From: Rhodospirillales bacterium | Lineage (GTDB): Bacteria > Pseudomonadota > Alphaproteobacteria > MPNO01 > UBA2964 | Length of the DNA stretch: 11,598 nucleotides | NCBI GenBank assembly: GCA_002727395.1 | Contig: PBWY01000065.1 | Location: 1 to 11,598 of the forward strand | Reading direction: 5' to 3' | Part shown: in pieces, positions 1 to 5,763 of the stretch | How the letters are laid out: each line of letters starts with the position of its first letter | How positions within the stretch are numbered: the stretch's first letter is position 1 | Position numbers and translations under genes: made by a program | The notes under the pieces: model-generated | Told to the model about the DNA's origin: nothing | Database searches by the model: none | What the model saw: only the letters and a program-made list of their open reading frames with translations

Positions 1-659
1 AGGATGCCATCCTTTATTCGGACAAGGACAATTACGCCAAGATATGCATCATACCAGCTGTCAACTAGCAAAGCTTTTAGAGGTGCTTCTTGATCACCTT
101 CCGGTGGTGGCAAACATTGAACTATAGTCTCCAGCACCTCATTTACGCCCACACCAGTCTTAGCAGAAATTTCAACCGACTCTGATGTATCAAGGCCTAT
201 TACCTCCTCAACCTGTTTTCGAACTCGGTCAGGTTCCGCTGCGGGAAGATCAACCTTGTTTAAGACAGGAATTATTTCATGATCTGACTCAAGAGCTAGA
301 TATACATTTGCCAATGTTTGGGCCTCGACACCCTGACTAGCATCGACAACTAAAAGGGAACCCTCACATGCCGCCAATGAGCGGCTAACTTCATAGGTGA
401 AATCAACGTGACCAGGCGTATCCATAAGATTTAACTGATAAGTCGCACCATCTTTTGCCTTATATTTTAACCGCACTGTTTGTGCCTTGATAGTAATTCC
501 TCTCTCACGTTCAATATCCATGGTGTCAAGCATTTGTTCTTTCAATTCCCGTTCGGAAACACCACCGCAAAGTTGTATAAGTCTATCAGCGAGCGTTGAT
601 TTACCGTGGTCGATATGTGCAACTATTGAAAAATTGCGAATATGGGAAAGTTTAGACAT
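1..659 (-). CDS. lepA: Elongation factor 4 (LepA), N-terminal part; 3' end beyond window
   Basis: Ribosome-associated translational GTPase (EF-4/LepA), a cytoplasmic EF-G relative linked to back-translocation and to initiation or 30S assembly. The 219 visible residues, read on the minus strand from ATG at 659, cover the whole G domain and the start of domain II. Seen: P-loop AHIDHGKST (14-22), switch I with RERGITIKAQ (51-60), DTPGH (80-84), NKVD (134-137) and SAK (165-167), then the LepA-typical LLVDSWYDAYLGV near the left edge. The sequence MLDTMDIERERGIT separates it from EF-G and EF-Tu. There is no frameshift in the visible part, and roughly two thirds of the protein is missing. Start choice: the family begins LSHIRNFSI, so this ATG fits; only a weak purine stretch (AGAG, about 7 nt upstream) serves as ribosome-binding site. 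It lies 147 nt downstream of pheT on the same strand and could be read through from it or have its own promoter. Confidence 0.97.
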   Translation of the reverse strand, partial: MSKLSHIRNFSIVAHIDHGKSTLADRLIQLCGGVSERELKEQMLDTMDIERERGITIKAQTVRLKYKAKDGATYQLNLMDTPGHVDFTYEVSRSLAACEGSLLVVDASQGVEAQTLANVYLALESDHEIIPVLNKVDLPAAEPDRVRKQVEEVIGLDTSESVEISAKTGVGVNEVLETIVQCLPPPEGDQEAPLKALLVDSWYDAYLGVIVLVRIKDGI

Positions 660-704
660 TCAAATACTCTATTTTTACCCGTGGACCTTAATAGCTAGTC
701 AAGG

Positions 705-720
705 GCTAGGCACACCTAGC
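705..720. repeat. Perfect hairpin in the pheT-lepA gap
   Basis: GCTAGG, a four-base loop (CACA on plus), then CCTAGC form a perfect 6-bp inverted repeat between pheT and lepA. Read on the minus strand, the 3' side is followed by CCTTGACTAGC, not a T-run, so it is not a convincing intrinsic terminator for pheT. It may be a processing or pausing hairpin in the lepA leader, or chance. The rest of the gap (660-806) is AT-rich, and I could not pick a clear promoter in it. Confidence 0.4.
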
Positions 721-806
721 TTAATCAGAAAATCTTAAAAGACATTAACAAAATAAGAATAAAACTGTAGATCAATTTATAATTTCTGGTAGAGCCTTTA
801 AATTTT

Positions 807-3206
807 TTAACTCCGGAGAATTCCACCTGTTTGATTTGCAACGCTGGCTAGTATCTTGTCAGATATCATCTCAATTTCCTTTTCGGTCATTGTCGCTTCG
901 GTGGGCTGCAGGGTAACCTTAACCGCAATTGACTTTTTACCCTTACCGACATCTTCACTATACACATCAAACAATTCCACATTAGAAATTATTTCCTTAT
1001 CAACTAATCGTACAGCACGAAGAACTCTCTCCGCATCAGTATTCTGGTCCACAAGAAAAGCAAAATTACGATTGACAGGTTGAAACTGTGATAGAGTAAG
1101 CAGTTCCTTGTCCTTCATGCTTTTTGATCTTTTGGATGGTACCCTTTCGATAAAAACTTCGAATATCGCAACGGGCCCTTCCACACCCATTACCGACAAT
1201 AAACGCGGATGCAATTCACCAAATTGCCCTAGCACATGGCTCCCGAGGCATATACTGCCGGATCGACCAGGGTGATACCATTCAGGTATATTTCTTGTAA
1301 CCTTTAATTTATCTGTGGGAGCTTCGCCAGCAGATAAAGCTGCTAAAACATCTGCCTTAACATGAAAAATATCAATAGGTTCCGTTTTAGCTATCCAACT
1401 TGATGAATTAGTATTTCCGGAACGAAGTCCTCCCGCTACTGTTGTTTGTCCCTCTGGTGAATCATCAGTATATCTAGGCCCTACCTCAAACAAATTTACA
1501 TCTTCCAAACCTCGTGCTTGATTACGCGATAACGCTAAAATTAGATTAGGCAAAATTGAAGGTCTCATCATATCTAGGTCGGCACTAATTGGGTTAGCAA
1601 TGCGCAACTCATCAGGACTTTCACCAAAATGAGATGCGTTCTCAGAGTCAAGGAAGGAATATGTAACAGCCTCCACTAAACCGCGGGCAGCTAAGACTCG
1701 TCTAACATTCTCGATGCGTTGTTGTTCAAAACTACGTGCGGGAGCGGGAACCACGGCGTTATTTGGTAAAGGCAAAGCTGGAATATCATCATAGCCTTGG
1801 ATACGCATTACTTCCTCGACTAAATCTGCTTCGCCTTCTATATCAGGGCGCCAAGGAGGAATCTTACACTTGATCTCTTGACCTGAGAGTTCAGCTTCGA
1901 AGCCTAGTGCGGATAAAATTTTCTCCTGCTTCTGCGCAGACAAATCGATACCGCCTAAGGATTGAACACGCGAAGTCCTAAGCTCTTGTTGTCGCTTCCA
2001 TTTAGGTTCTTCCCCGGCAACTGTTAAACTAGAGGCTTCTCCACCGCACAACTTTAGAATCATACTGCTAGCAATTTCCGTTCCCCACTCTAAAGAAGTA
2101 GGGTCAATACCTCTTTCAAAGCGATAACGTGCATCAGAAAGAATTCCGAGTTTACGGCCAGTTTCAGCAACACGAACAGGGTCGAATAATGCAACCTCCA
2201 GAAATACATCTTTTGTCTCTGCACTACATCCAGAGTCAGCTCCCCCCATCACCCCCCCAATGCCTTGCGGACCATTATCATCAGCGATAATTATCATCCC
2301 ATCTTCAAGTTTATATTCCTTTTCATCTAAAGCCTTTAGGGTTTCGCCCTGTCGAGCAAATCTCATGGTGAGGTTTCCGCTGATTTTATCAACGTCAAAA
2401 ACATGTAATGGTCGCCCTAGTGCAAATGTTGACCAGTTTGTGATATCAACCAAAGCTGAAATAGGTCGAAGACCAATGGACTTTAACCGGTTTTTAAGCC
2501 AACCCGGGCTTTCTCCATTTTTAATATTTCGAAACATTCTGCCTATAACGAATGGGCAAGCATTTTTACAATCTTTTGGAAAATCAATTTGCCATTTCAC
2601 ATTACTATCAAAACCACACTCTACTTTAGGTATTTCAAGTGGCCTAAGTTTTCCAAGCCCTGCTGCAGCAAGGTCGCGTGCAATCCCACGCACACTCGCG
2701 CAGTCTCCGCGATTGGGTGTTAGCGCAATTTCAATTATAACATCATCAAAGCCAGCCCATTTGGCCCAAGAATCTCCTACAGGTGCGGACTCGGACAGCT
2801 CTATTATTCCGTCATGATCATCTGATAGCCCCATCTCAAATTCGGAGCAGATCATACCGTTGGACACCTCACCCCGAATTTTAGATGATTTCAAAACAAT
2901 ATTAGACCCCGGAATTGTGGAGCCAATGGGAGCAAAAACGCCCTTCATGCCTTCTCGCACATTGGGCGCCCCACAGACCACCTGAACCTGATCTTTTCCT
3001 ATTTCGAGAATACAAAGCTTCAAACGATCCGCATTTGGATGACCTACAACTTTTATAACTTCGCATATTAAAAAAGGTGCAAACTTTTCCGCTGCATTGT
3101 CGATGGACTCAACCTCTAGGCCAAGCATAGACAACCTATCTGCAATTTCTATAGCCGAGGCTTCGGTCTCAAGATATTCTTTTAGCCAAGAGAATGTGAA
3201 CTTCAC
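807..3206 (-). CDS. pheT: Phenylalanine--tRNA ligase beta subunit
   Basis: Beta chain of the (alpha-beta)2 PheRS that charges tRNA-Phe in the cytoplasm; it carries tRNA binding and the editing site. The 799 residues match the long bacterial form. Seen in order: N-terminal KFTFSWLKEYL; EMAP-like tRNA-binding domain about 40-150 (HPNADRLKLC, VVCGAPNVREG); B3/B4 editing region about 210-400 with GGVMGG (317-322) and YRFERGIDP (361-369); B5 domain with PPWRPDIEGEADLVEEVMRI (450-469); catalytic-like core; C-terminal FDX-ACB anticodon-binding domain about 705-799. Start: I chose GTG at 3206 because the family begins (M)KFT; an ATG 22 codons further upstream would lie inside pheS. GGGGAG sits 10 nt upstream of the GTG. 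The gap to the pheS stop is 5 nt, so translational coupling is likely. Two G-runs (G7 and G6) fall in the GGVMGG codons. Confidence 0.97.
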   Translation of the reverse strand: MKFTFSWLKEYLETEASAIEIADRLSMLGLEVESIDNAAEKFAPFLICEVIKVVGHPNADRLKLCILEIGKDQVQVVCGAPNVREGMKGVFAPIGSTIPGSNIVLKSSKIRGEVSNGMICSEFEMGLSDDHDGIIELSESAPVGDSWAKWAGFDDVIIEIALTPNRGDCASVRGIARDLAAAGLGKLRPLEIPKVECGFDSNVKWQIDFPKDCKNACPFVIGRMFRNIKNGESPGWLKNRLKSIGLRPISALVDITNWSTFALGRPLHVFDVDKISGNLTMRFARQGETLKALDEKEYKLEDGMIIIADDNGPQGIGGVMGGADSGCSAETKDVFLEVALFDPVRVAETGRKLGILSDARYRFERGIDPTSLEWGTEIASSMILKLCGGEASSLTVAGEEPKWKRQQELRTSRVQSLGGIDLSAQKQEKILSALGFEAELSGQEIKCKIPPWRPDIEGEADLVEEVMRIQGYDDIPALPLPNNAVVPAPARSFEQQRIENVRRVLAARGLVEAVTYSFLDSENASHFGESPDELRIANPISADLDMMRPSILPNLILALSRNQARGLEDVNLFEVGPRYTDDSPEGQTTVAGGLRSGNTNSSSWIAKTEPIDIFHVKADVLAALSAGEAPTDKLKVTRNIPEWYHPGRSGSICLGSHVLGQFGELHPRLLSVMGVEGPVAIFEVFIERVPSKRSKSMKDKELLTLSQFQPVNRNFAFLVDQNTDAERVLRAVRLVDKEIISNVELFDVYSEDVGKGKKSIAVKVTLQPTEATMTEKEIEMISDKILASVANQTGGILRS

Positions 3207-3211
3207 CTTGT

Positions 3212-4288
3212 TTAGACTCCCCGCGCTACCGAAGGAATATCGTGCGACAAAAACCCGTAATGTTGCAACCAACGCAGATCCGAATCAAAAAACGTTCTCA
3301 GATCAGGTATTCCGTATTTGAGCATCGCTGCGCGTTCAATTCCCAACCCAAAAGCGAAACCTTGATATAGGTTTGAATCTATACCACAAGCTGCCAAGAC
3401 TTTTGGATGTACCATGCCGCAACCTAAAATTTCGAGCCAATCCTCCCCAGCCCCGATAGTCAAGCCACCCCCCTTTCTAGAGCAACCAATATCCATCTCT
3501 GCGGATGGCTCGGTGAAAGGAAAATAAGATGGACGAAACCGTGAAGGTAAATTACTAACCCCAAAAAAGGTCCGACAAAACTCTATAAGGCATCCCTTAA
3601 GGTGACCCATGTGAGTGGACTGATCTATTACCAAACCTTCTATTTGATGAAACATGGGCGAATGGGTTGCATCATAATCCGCGCGAAAAGTTCGTCCTGG
3701 GACAATAATTCGGATTGGAGGTTTTTTACTCAACATAGTGCGTATCTGAACTGGAGAAGTATGTGTTCGTAATACGAGACGGGAACCATCTTCTTTCTTT
3801 GGCAGGTAAAATGTATCATGCTCTTGTCGTGCCGGATGTTCTGGAGGGATATTGAGGGCAGTAAAATTATTAAAATCGGTTTCAATATGAGGTCCCTCTG
3901 CTACCTCAAATCCCATTTCACAGAAAATTGCCACCATCTCATCAATTGTTTGACTAATCGGATGAATTTTTCCCTCTTGCTCCGGTCTAACCGGCAAGGT
4001 CACATCAACTGTCTCTGATGCTAGCCTAAGATCTAGTGCTTGGGCATCGAGAAATTCCTTTCTAATAGCTATCGCATTGTTAATCTTTACTTTTGCCTCG
4101 TTAATGGCCTGCCCTAATGGTTTTCTCTCTTCCGCAGAGGCTTTACCCAATCCCTTTAACAAAGCGGTCAAACTCCCTTGCTTTCCCAATGCCGAAACCC
4201 GAATATCATCTAATGAATTAAGGTCTGCTGCACTTTCAATTTTCGAAAGCAAGGAATCCCGCAAATTATCAATATTTTTAGATGTCAT
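3212..4288 (-). CDS. pheS: Phenylalanine--tRNA ligase alpha subunit
   Basis: Catalytic alpha chain of PheRS; it makes phenylalanyl-adenylate and charges tRNA-Phe together with PheT. The 358 residues are normal for bacteria. Seen: N-terminal helical (coiled-coil) arm about 1-85; class II synthetase core from about 105; HPISQTIDEM (109-118); HDTFYLP (157-163); RTHTSPVQ (174-181); motif 2 FRADYDATHSPMFHQIEGL (201-219); SYFPFTEPSAEMDI (254-267); motif 3 FGLGIERAAMLKYGIPDLR (313-331). ATG at 4288 has GG-rich sequence just upstream (GGATAATGGCGG) but no textbook Shine-Dalgarno. It follows rplT after 98 nt of structured sequence and is followed by pheT after 5 nt. A pheM-like attenuator peptide is not visible. 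Identification is certain; the exact start is probable. Confidence 0.97.
   Translation of the reverse strand: MTSKNIDNLRDSLLSKIESAADLNSLDDIRVSALGKQGSLTALLKGLGKASAEERKPLGQAINEAKVKINNAIAIRKEFLDAQALDLRLASETVDVTLPVRPEQEGKIHPISQTIDEMVAIFCEMGFEVAEGPHIETDFNNFTALNIPPEHPARQEHDTFYLPKKEDGSRLVLRTHTSPVQIRTMLSKKPPIRIIVPGRTFRADYDATHSPMFHQIEGLVIDQSTHMGHLKGCLIEFCRTFFGVSNLPSRFRPSYFPFTEPSAEMDIGCSRKGGGLTIGAGEDWLEILGCGMVHPKVLAACGIDSNLYQGFAFGLGIERAAMLKYGIPDLRTFFDSDLRWLQHYGFLSHDIPSVARGV
3217..3222 (-). promoter_or_regulatory. Ribosome-binding site deciding the pheT GTG start
   Basis: GGGGAG on the minus strand, embedded in the last codons of pheS and 10 nt upstream of GTG at 3206. It supports the non-ATG start and coupling of pheT translation to ribosomes finishing pheS. 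Confidence 0.7.
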
Positions 4289-4312
4289 CCGCCATTATCC
4301 ATAACGTCAAAT

Positions 4313-4331
4313 CAGTATGCACCATATACTG
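4313..4331 (-). repeat. Second hairpin in the pheS leader
   Basis: On the minus strand CAGTAT, a 7-nt spacer and ATACTG form a perfect 6-bp inverted repeat about 25 nt before the pheS ATG. No T-run follows, so it is not an intrinsic terminator. It lies 4 nt downstream of the larger three-way element at 4336-4384. Confidence 0.45.
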
Positions 4332-4335
4332 TTTC

Positions 4336-4384
4336 ACTCGATATTAGTTTATAATAAACGCATGATAAAATTCATGTATCGAGT
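4336..4384 (-). repeat. Nested inverted repeats predicting a three-way junction between rplT and pheS
   Basis: On the minus strand, beginning 2 nt after the rplT stop, ACTCGATA (4384-4377) is complementary to TATCGAGT (4343-4336), a perfect 8-bp outer stem. Inside are two further perfect 5-bp hairpins: CATGA/TCATG with a 6-nt loop (4376-4361) and GTTTA/TAAAC with a 3-nt loop (4359-4347). Only four bases inside the outer stem lie outside the two hairpins. Seen directly: the complementarity. Inferred: an RNA structure acting as an RNase processing site, a regulatory pheS leader, or a 3' stabiliser of rplT mRNA. No U-tract follows, so simple termination is unlikely. Confidence 0.55.
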
Positions 4385-4386
4385 CT

Positions 4387-4746
4387 TTATTTGTTGAGCG
4401 CAGCCTGCGCCTGTTCACATATTGTTTTAAATGCTGCGGGTTCTTCAATCGCGAGTTTTGATAACACTTTCCTATCAAGTTCTATGTTAGCCCGGTTTAA
4501 ACCACTGATAAGCTGGGAATAAGTAAGACCATTGAGCCTAGCACCCGCATTTATTCGCTGAATCCACAAGGCGCGAAAACTCCGTTTCCTATTACGCCGG
4601 TCGCGGTAGGCATATTGAAGACCCTTTTCAACTTTTTCCTTTGCTACCCGAAATGCGGTTCTGTTACGACCACGGTAGCCTTTTGCTTGAGATAGAACTT
4701 TTTTATGGCGGGCGTGTGCTGCGACGCCACTTCTTGCGCGTGACAT
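4387..4746 (-). CDS. rplT: 50S ribosomal protein L20 (bL20)
   Basis: Early-assembly protein of the 50S subunit that binds 23S rRNA; in E. coli and Bacillus L20 also represses its own operon by binding a leader RNA. The 119 residues are the family length. Seen: basic N-terminal extension (MSRARSGVAAHARHKKVLSQ, 1-20), KGYRGRNRTAFRVA (22-35), then the globular C-terminal part with RALWIQRINAGARLNGLTYS (58-77) and LDRKVLSKLA. GGAG lies 7 nt before the ATG at 4746, a good ribosome-binding site. It is 22 nt downstream of rpmI and clearly cotranscribed with it. It is the likely regulator acting on the leader at 4967-5093 (inference from the family). Confidence 0.98.
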   Translation of the reverse strand: MSRARSGVAAHARHKKVLSQAKGYRGRNRTAFRVAKEKVEKGLQYAYRDRRNRKRSFRALWIQRINAGARLNGLTYSQLISGLNRANIELDRKVLSKLAIEEPAAFKTICEQAQAALNK

Positions 4747-4768
4747 ATTTTTTCTCCGTCAGATTAGG

Positions 4769-4966
4769 CTATAGATAGGGCATGTACTGTCGAACGAGTT
4801 TGGCATCTTGCGGTGCCAACGTCGTTGTACCACGAGCCTTGCGTCGCATTTTATATGGTTTTTCTTCAAGGCAATGGCGTTTATACGCAAAATTGCGTTT
4901 AACCTTTCCTGTGCCTGTTCTGGAGAAGCGCTTTTTAGCACTTGATTTCGTTTTCATCTTGGGCAT
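4769..4966 (-). CDS. rpmI: 50S ribosomal protein L35 (bL35)
   Basis: Small basic protein of the large ribosomal subunit. The 65 residues begin MPKMKTKSSAKKRFSRTGTG, the family hallmark, continue with KVKRNFAYKRH and the L35-typical KMRRKARGTTTL, and end near VRQYMPYL. AAGGA is 7 nt upstream of the ATG at 4966. It is the first gene after an apparent promoter and a structured leader, and precedes rplT as in most bacteria. An overlapping reading frame on the same strand at 4759-4941 is a shadow of this gene. Confidence 0.98.
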   Translation of the reverse strand: MPKMKTKSSAKKRFSRTGTGKVKRNFAYKRHCLEEKPYKMRRKARGTTTLAPQDAKLVRQYMPYL

Positions 4967-5093
4967 TTCAAAATCCTTTTATTAGGTGATTTCTAGCTTT
5001 GGCGACCTCGGCATGCCCATCATCCCTAGAAAATAAAGATAATAGCCGGACCACCTATTTTTTATGCTCAAACGCTTTAGCGTTATCGCAGGG
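4967..5093 (-). promoter_or_regulatory. Structured 5' leader of rpmI-rplT, probable L20 autoregulatory RNA
   Basis: About 125 nt separate the predicted transcription start (around 5093) from the rpmI ATG. Complementary segments seen, in minus-strand order: hairpin 5090-5065 (TGC/GCA and AACGC/GCGTT around a TAAA loop, with a GAT/TGA internal loop); TAGGTGGT (5057-5050) with ATCACCTA (4990-4983), 8 pairs including one G-U; TTCTAG (5031-5026) with CTAGAA (4996-4991). The last two 3' arms are contiguous, so the helices could stack. CGGC (5048-5045) in the bulge could pair with GCCG (5012-5009) in the apical loop, forming a pseudoknot. TTTATT (5037-5032) could alternatively pair with AATAAA (4983-4978) and occlude the rpmI ribosome-binding site. 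L20-mediated repression through a pseudoknot is known in E. coli; its operation here is inferred from position and pairing. Confidence 0.5.
5065..5090 (-). repeat. Leader hairpin upstream of rpmI
   Basis: AACGC (5084-5080) and GCGTT (5075-5071) pair around TAAA. The helix resumes as TGC/GCA after a GAT/TGA internal loop that could form tandem non-canonical pairs. The core AACGCTTTAGCGTT is a perfect inverted repeat on the plus strand (5071-5084). It is followed by an A-run, not T, so not a terminator in this direction. It would be the first structure to emerge after the predicted start site. Confidence 0.5.
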
Positions 5094-5099
5094 CCGCGG

Positions 5100-5128
5100 T
5101 TTATAGCGGTACTTTTAAAATTTTGCAA
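5100..5128 (-). promoter_or_regulatory. Sigma70-like promoter for rpmI-rplT(-pheST)
   Basis: On the minus strand TTGCAA (5128-5123) and TATAAA (5105-5100) are separated by exactly 17 bp. The -10 matches the consensus at 5 of 6 positions and the -35 at 4 of 6. The discriminator after the -10 is CCGCGGCCC, strikingly GC-rich in an AT-rich gap; GC-rich discriminators are typical of stringently (ppGpp) controlled ribosomal promoters. Predicted start around 5093, well after the infC stop at 5182. This would uncouple rpmI-rplT from thrS-infC. It is a sequence match only. Confidence 0.55.
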
Positions 5129-5181
5129 TACCCTAGAAATCAAAACCAATGTGCACCTATTCTCAAAAAAAAGAATAAAGC

Positions 5182-5721
5182 CTAACGGGGAACAAGTACC
5201 ATCACCATTTGACGCCCTTCCATACGAGGATATTGCTCTATCTTAGCCAATGGTTCTAGGTCATCTTTTACTCTGTTCAATACGTTCATGCCCAAGTCTT
5301 GGTGAGCCATCTCCCGACCTCTAAAACGCAGCGTAACCTTAACTTTATCTCCATCGTCTAAAAACCTGTGCATGGCACGCATTTTTACATCGTAATCATG
5401 TGTATCAATGCCTGGCCTCATTTTTATCTCTTTTACGTCAATAGTTTTTTGTTTCTTTCGAGCCTCCGCCTTTCTTTTTTGATCCTCATATTTCAACTTG
5501 CCGTAATCAAGTATCTTACATACTGGGGGACTAGCATTGGAAGCCATCTCAACTAAATCAAGATCTAGATCTTCAGCCTTGGCCAAAGCTTCCTTTGTTG
5601 GAACAACACCTAGCACCTCACCGTCCGGCCCTATCAAACGGACCTCTGCCGCCTCAATTAGGTCATTTATTCGCCGCTCATCCTTTTGGGGTTGCGGCTG
5701 TTGTATTGGTCTTCTTGGGAT
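5182..5721 (-). CDS. infC: Translation initiation factor IF-3, predicted AUC start
   Basis: IF-3 binds the 30S subunit, checks start-codon/initiator-tRNA pairing and keeps subunits apart. From ATC at 5721 the protein is 179 aa. Seen: short basic/Gln-rich head (PRRPIQQPQPQKDE), RINDLIEAAEVRLIGPDGE (17-35), N domain to about 75 with PPVCKILDYGK (66-76), lysine-rich linker helix (YEDQKRKAEARKKQK, 78-92), C domain with KEIKMRPGIDTHDYDVK and LEPLAKIEQYPRMEGRQM. Start: the frame upstream of TTG at 5637 continues with conserved sequence to the thrS stop and contains no ATG or GTG. AAGGAG at 5735-5730 lies 8 nt before ATC, which also gives the usual IF-3 length. Rare AUU/AUC/AUA starts are characteristic of infC and let IF-3 repress itself. 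It lies 42 nt after thrS and is probably cotranscribed with it. Confidence 0.95.
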   Translation of the reverse strand: MPRRPIQQPQPQKDERRINDLIEAAEVRLIGPDGEVLGVVPTKEALAKAEDLDLDLVEMASNASPPVCKILDYGKLKYEDQKRKAEARKKQKTIDVKEIKMRPGIDTHDYDVKMRAMHRFLDDGDKVKVTLRFRGREMAHQDLGMNVLNRVKDDLEPLAKIEQYPRMEGRQMVMVLVPR

Positions 5722-5729
5722 GGGTTTTA

Positions 5730-5735
5730 CTCCTT
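5730..5735 (-). promoter_or_regulatory. Ribosome-binding site of infC, fixes the AUC start
   Basis: AAGGAG on the minus strand, the strongest Shine-Dalgarno sequence near infC. Its 8-nt spacing to ATC (5721-5719) is optimal. No ATG, GTG or TTG follows in frame at usable distance. The ATG at 5750 lies upstream of the site and opens a two-codon frame (ATG GAT TAA), so it cannot start infC. Confidence 0.75.
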
Positions 5736-5763
5736 GTATAATTAATCCATTAAAGTTAAAAGC

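Noticed and set aside
2260..2817. 185-codon plus-strand open frame opposite pheT
   Set aside because: Antisense shadow of a well-conserved synthetase; low-complexity Ser/Pro-rich product without a recognisable domain or ribosome-binding site.
4349..4375. Leader peptide MNFIMRLL before pheS as a pheM-type attenuator
   Set aside because: Only one Phe codon, no ribosome-binding site and no terminator with a U-run; it lies within the inverted-repeat element.
5162..5180. T-run after infC on the minus strand as an intrinsic terminator
   Set aside because: The T8 stretch is not preceded by a GC-rich hairpin.
5182..5637. infC starting at TTG 5637
   Set aside because: Removes the conserved IF-3 N-terminal segment and has no Shine-Dalgarno; ATC at 5721 fits better.
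5742..5750. Two-codon frame ATG GAT TAA before infC
   Set aside because: No Shine-Dalgarno and not in the infC frame; probably chance.
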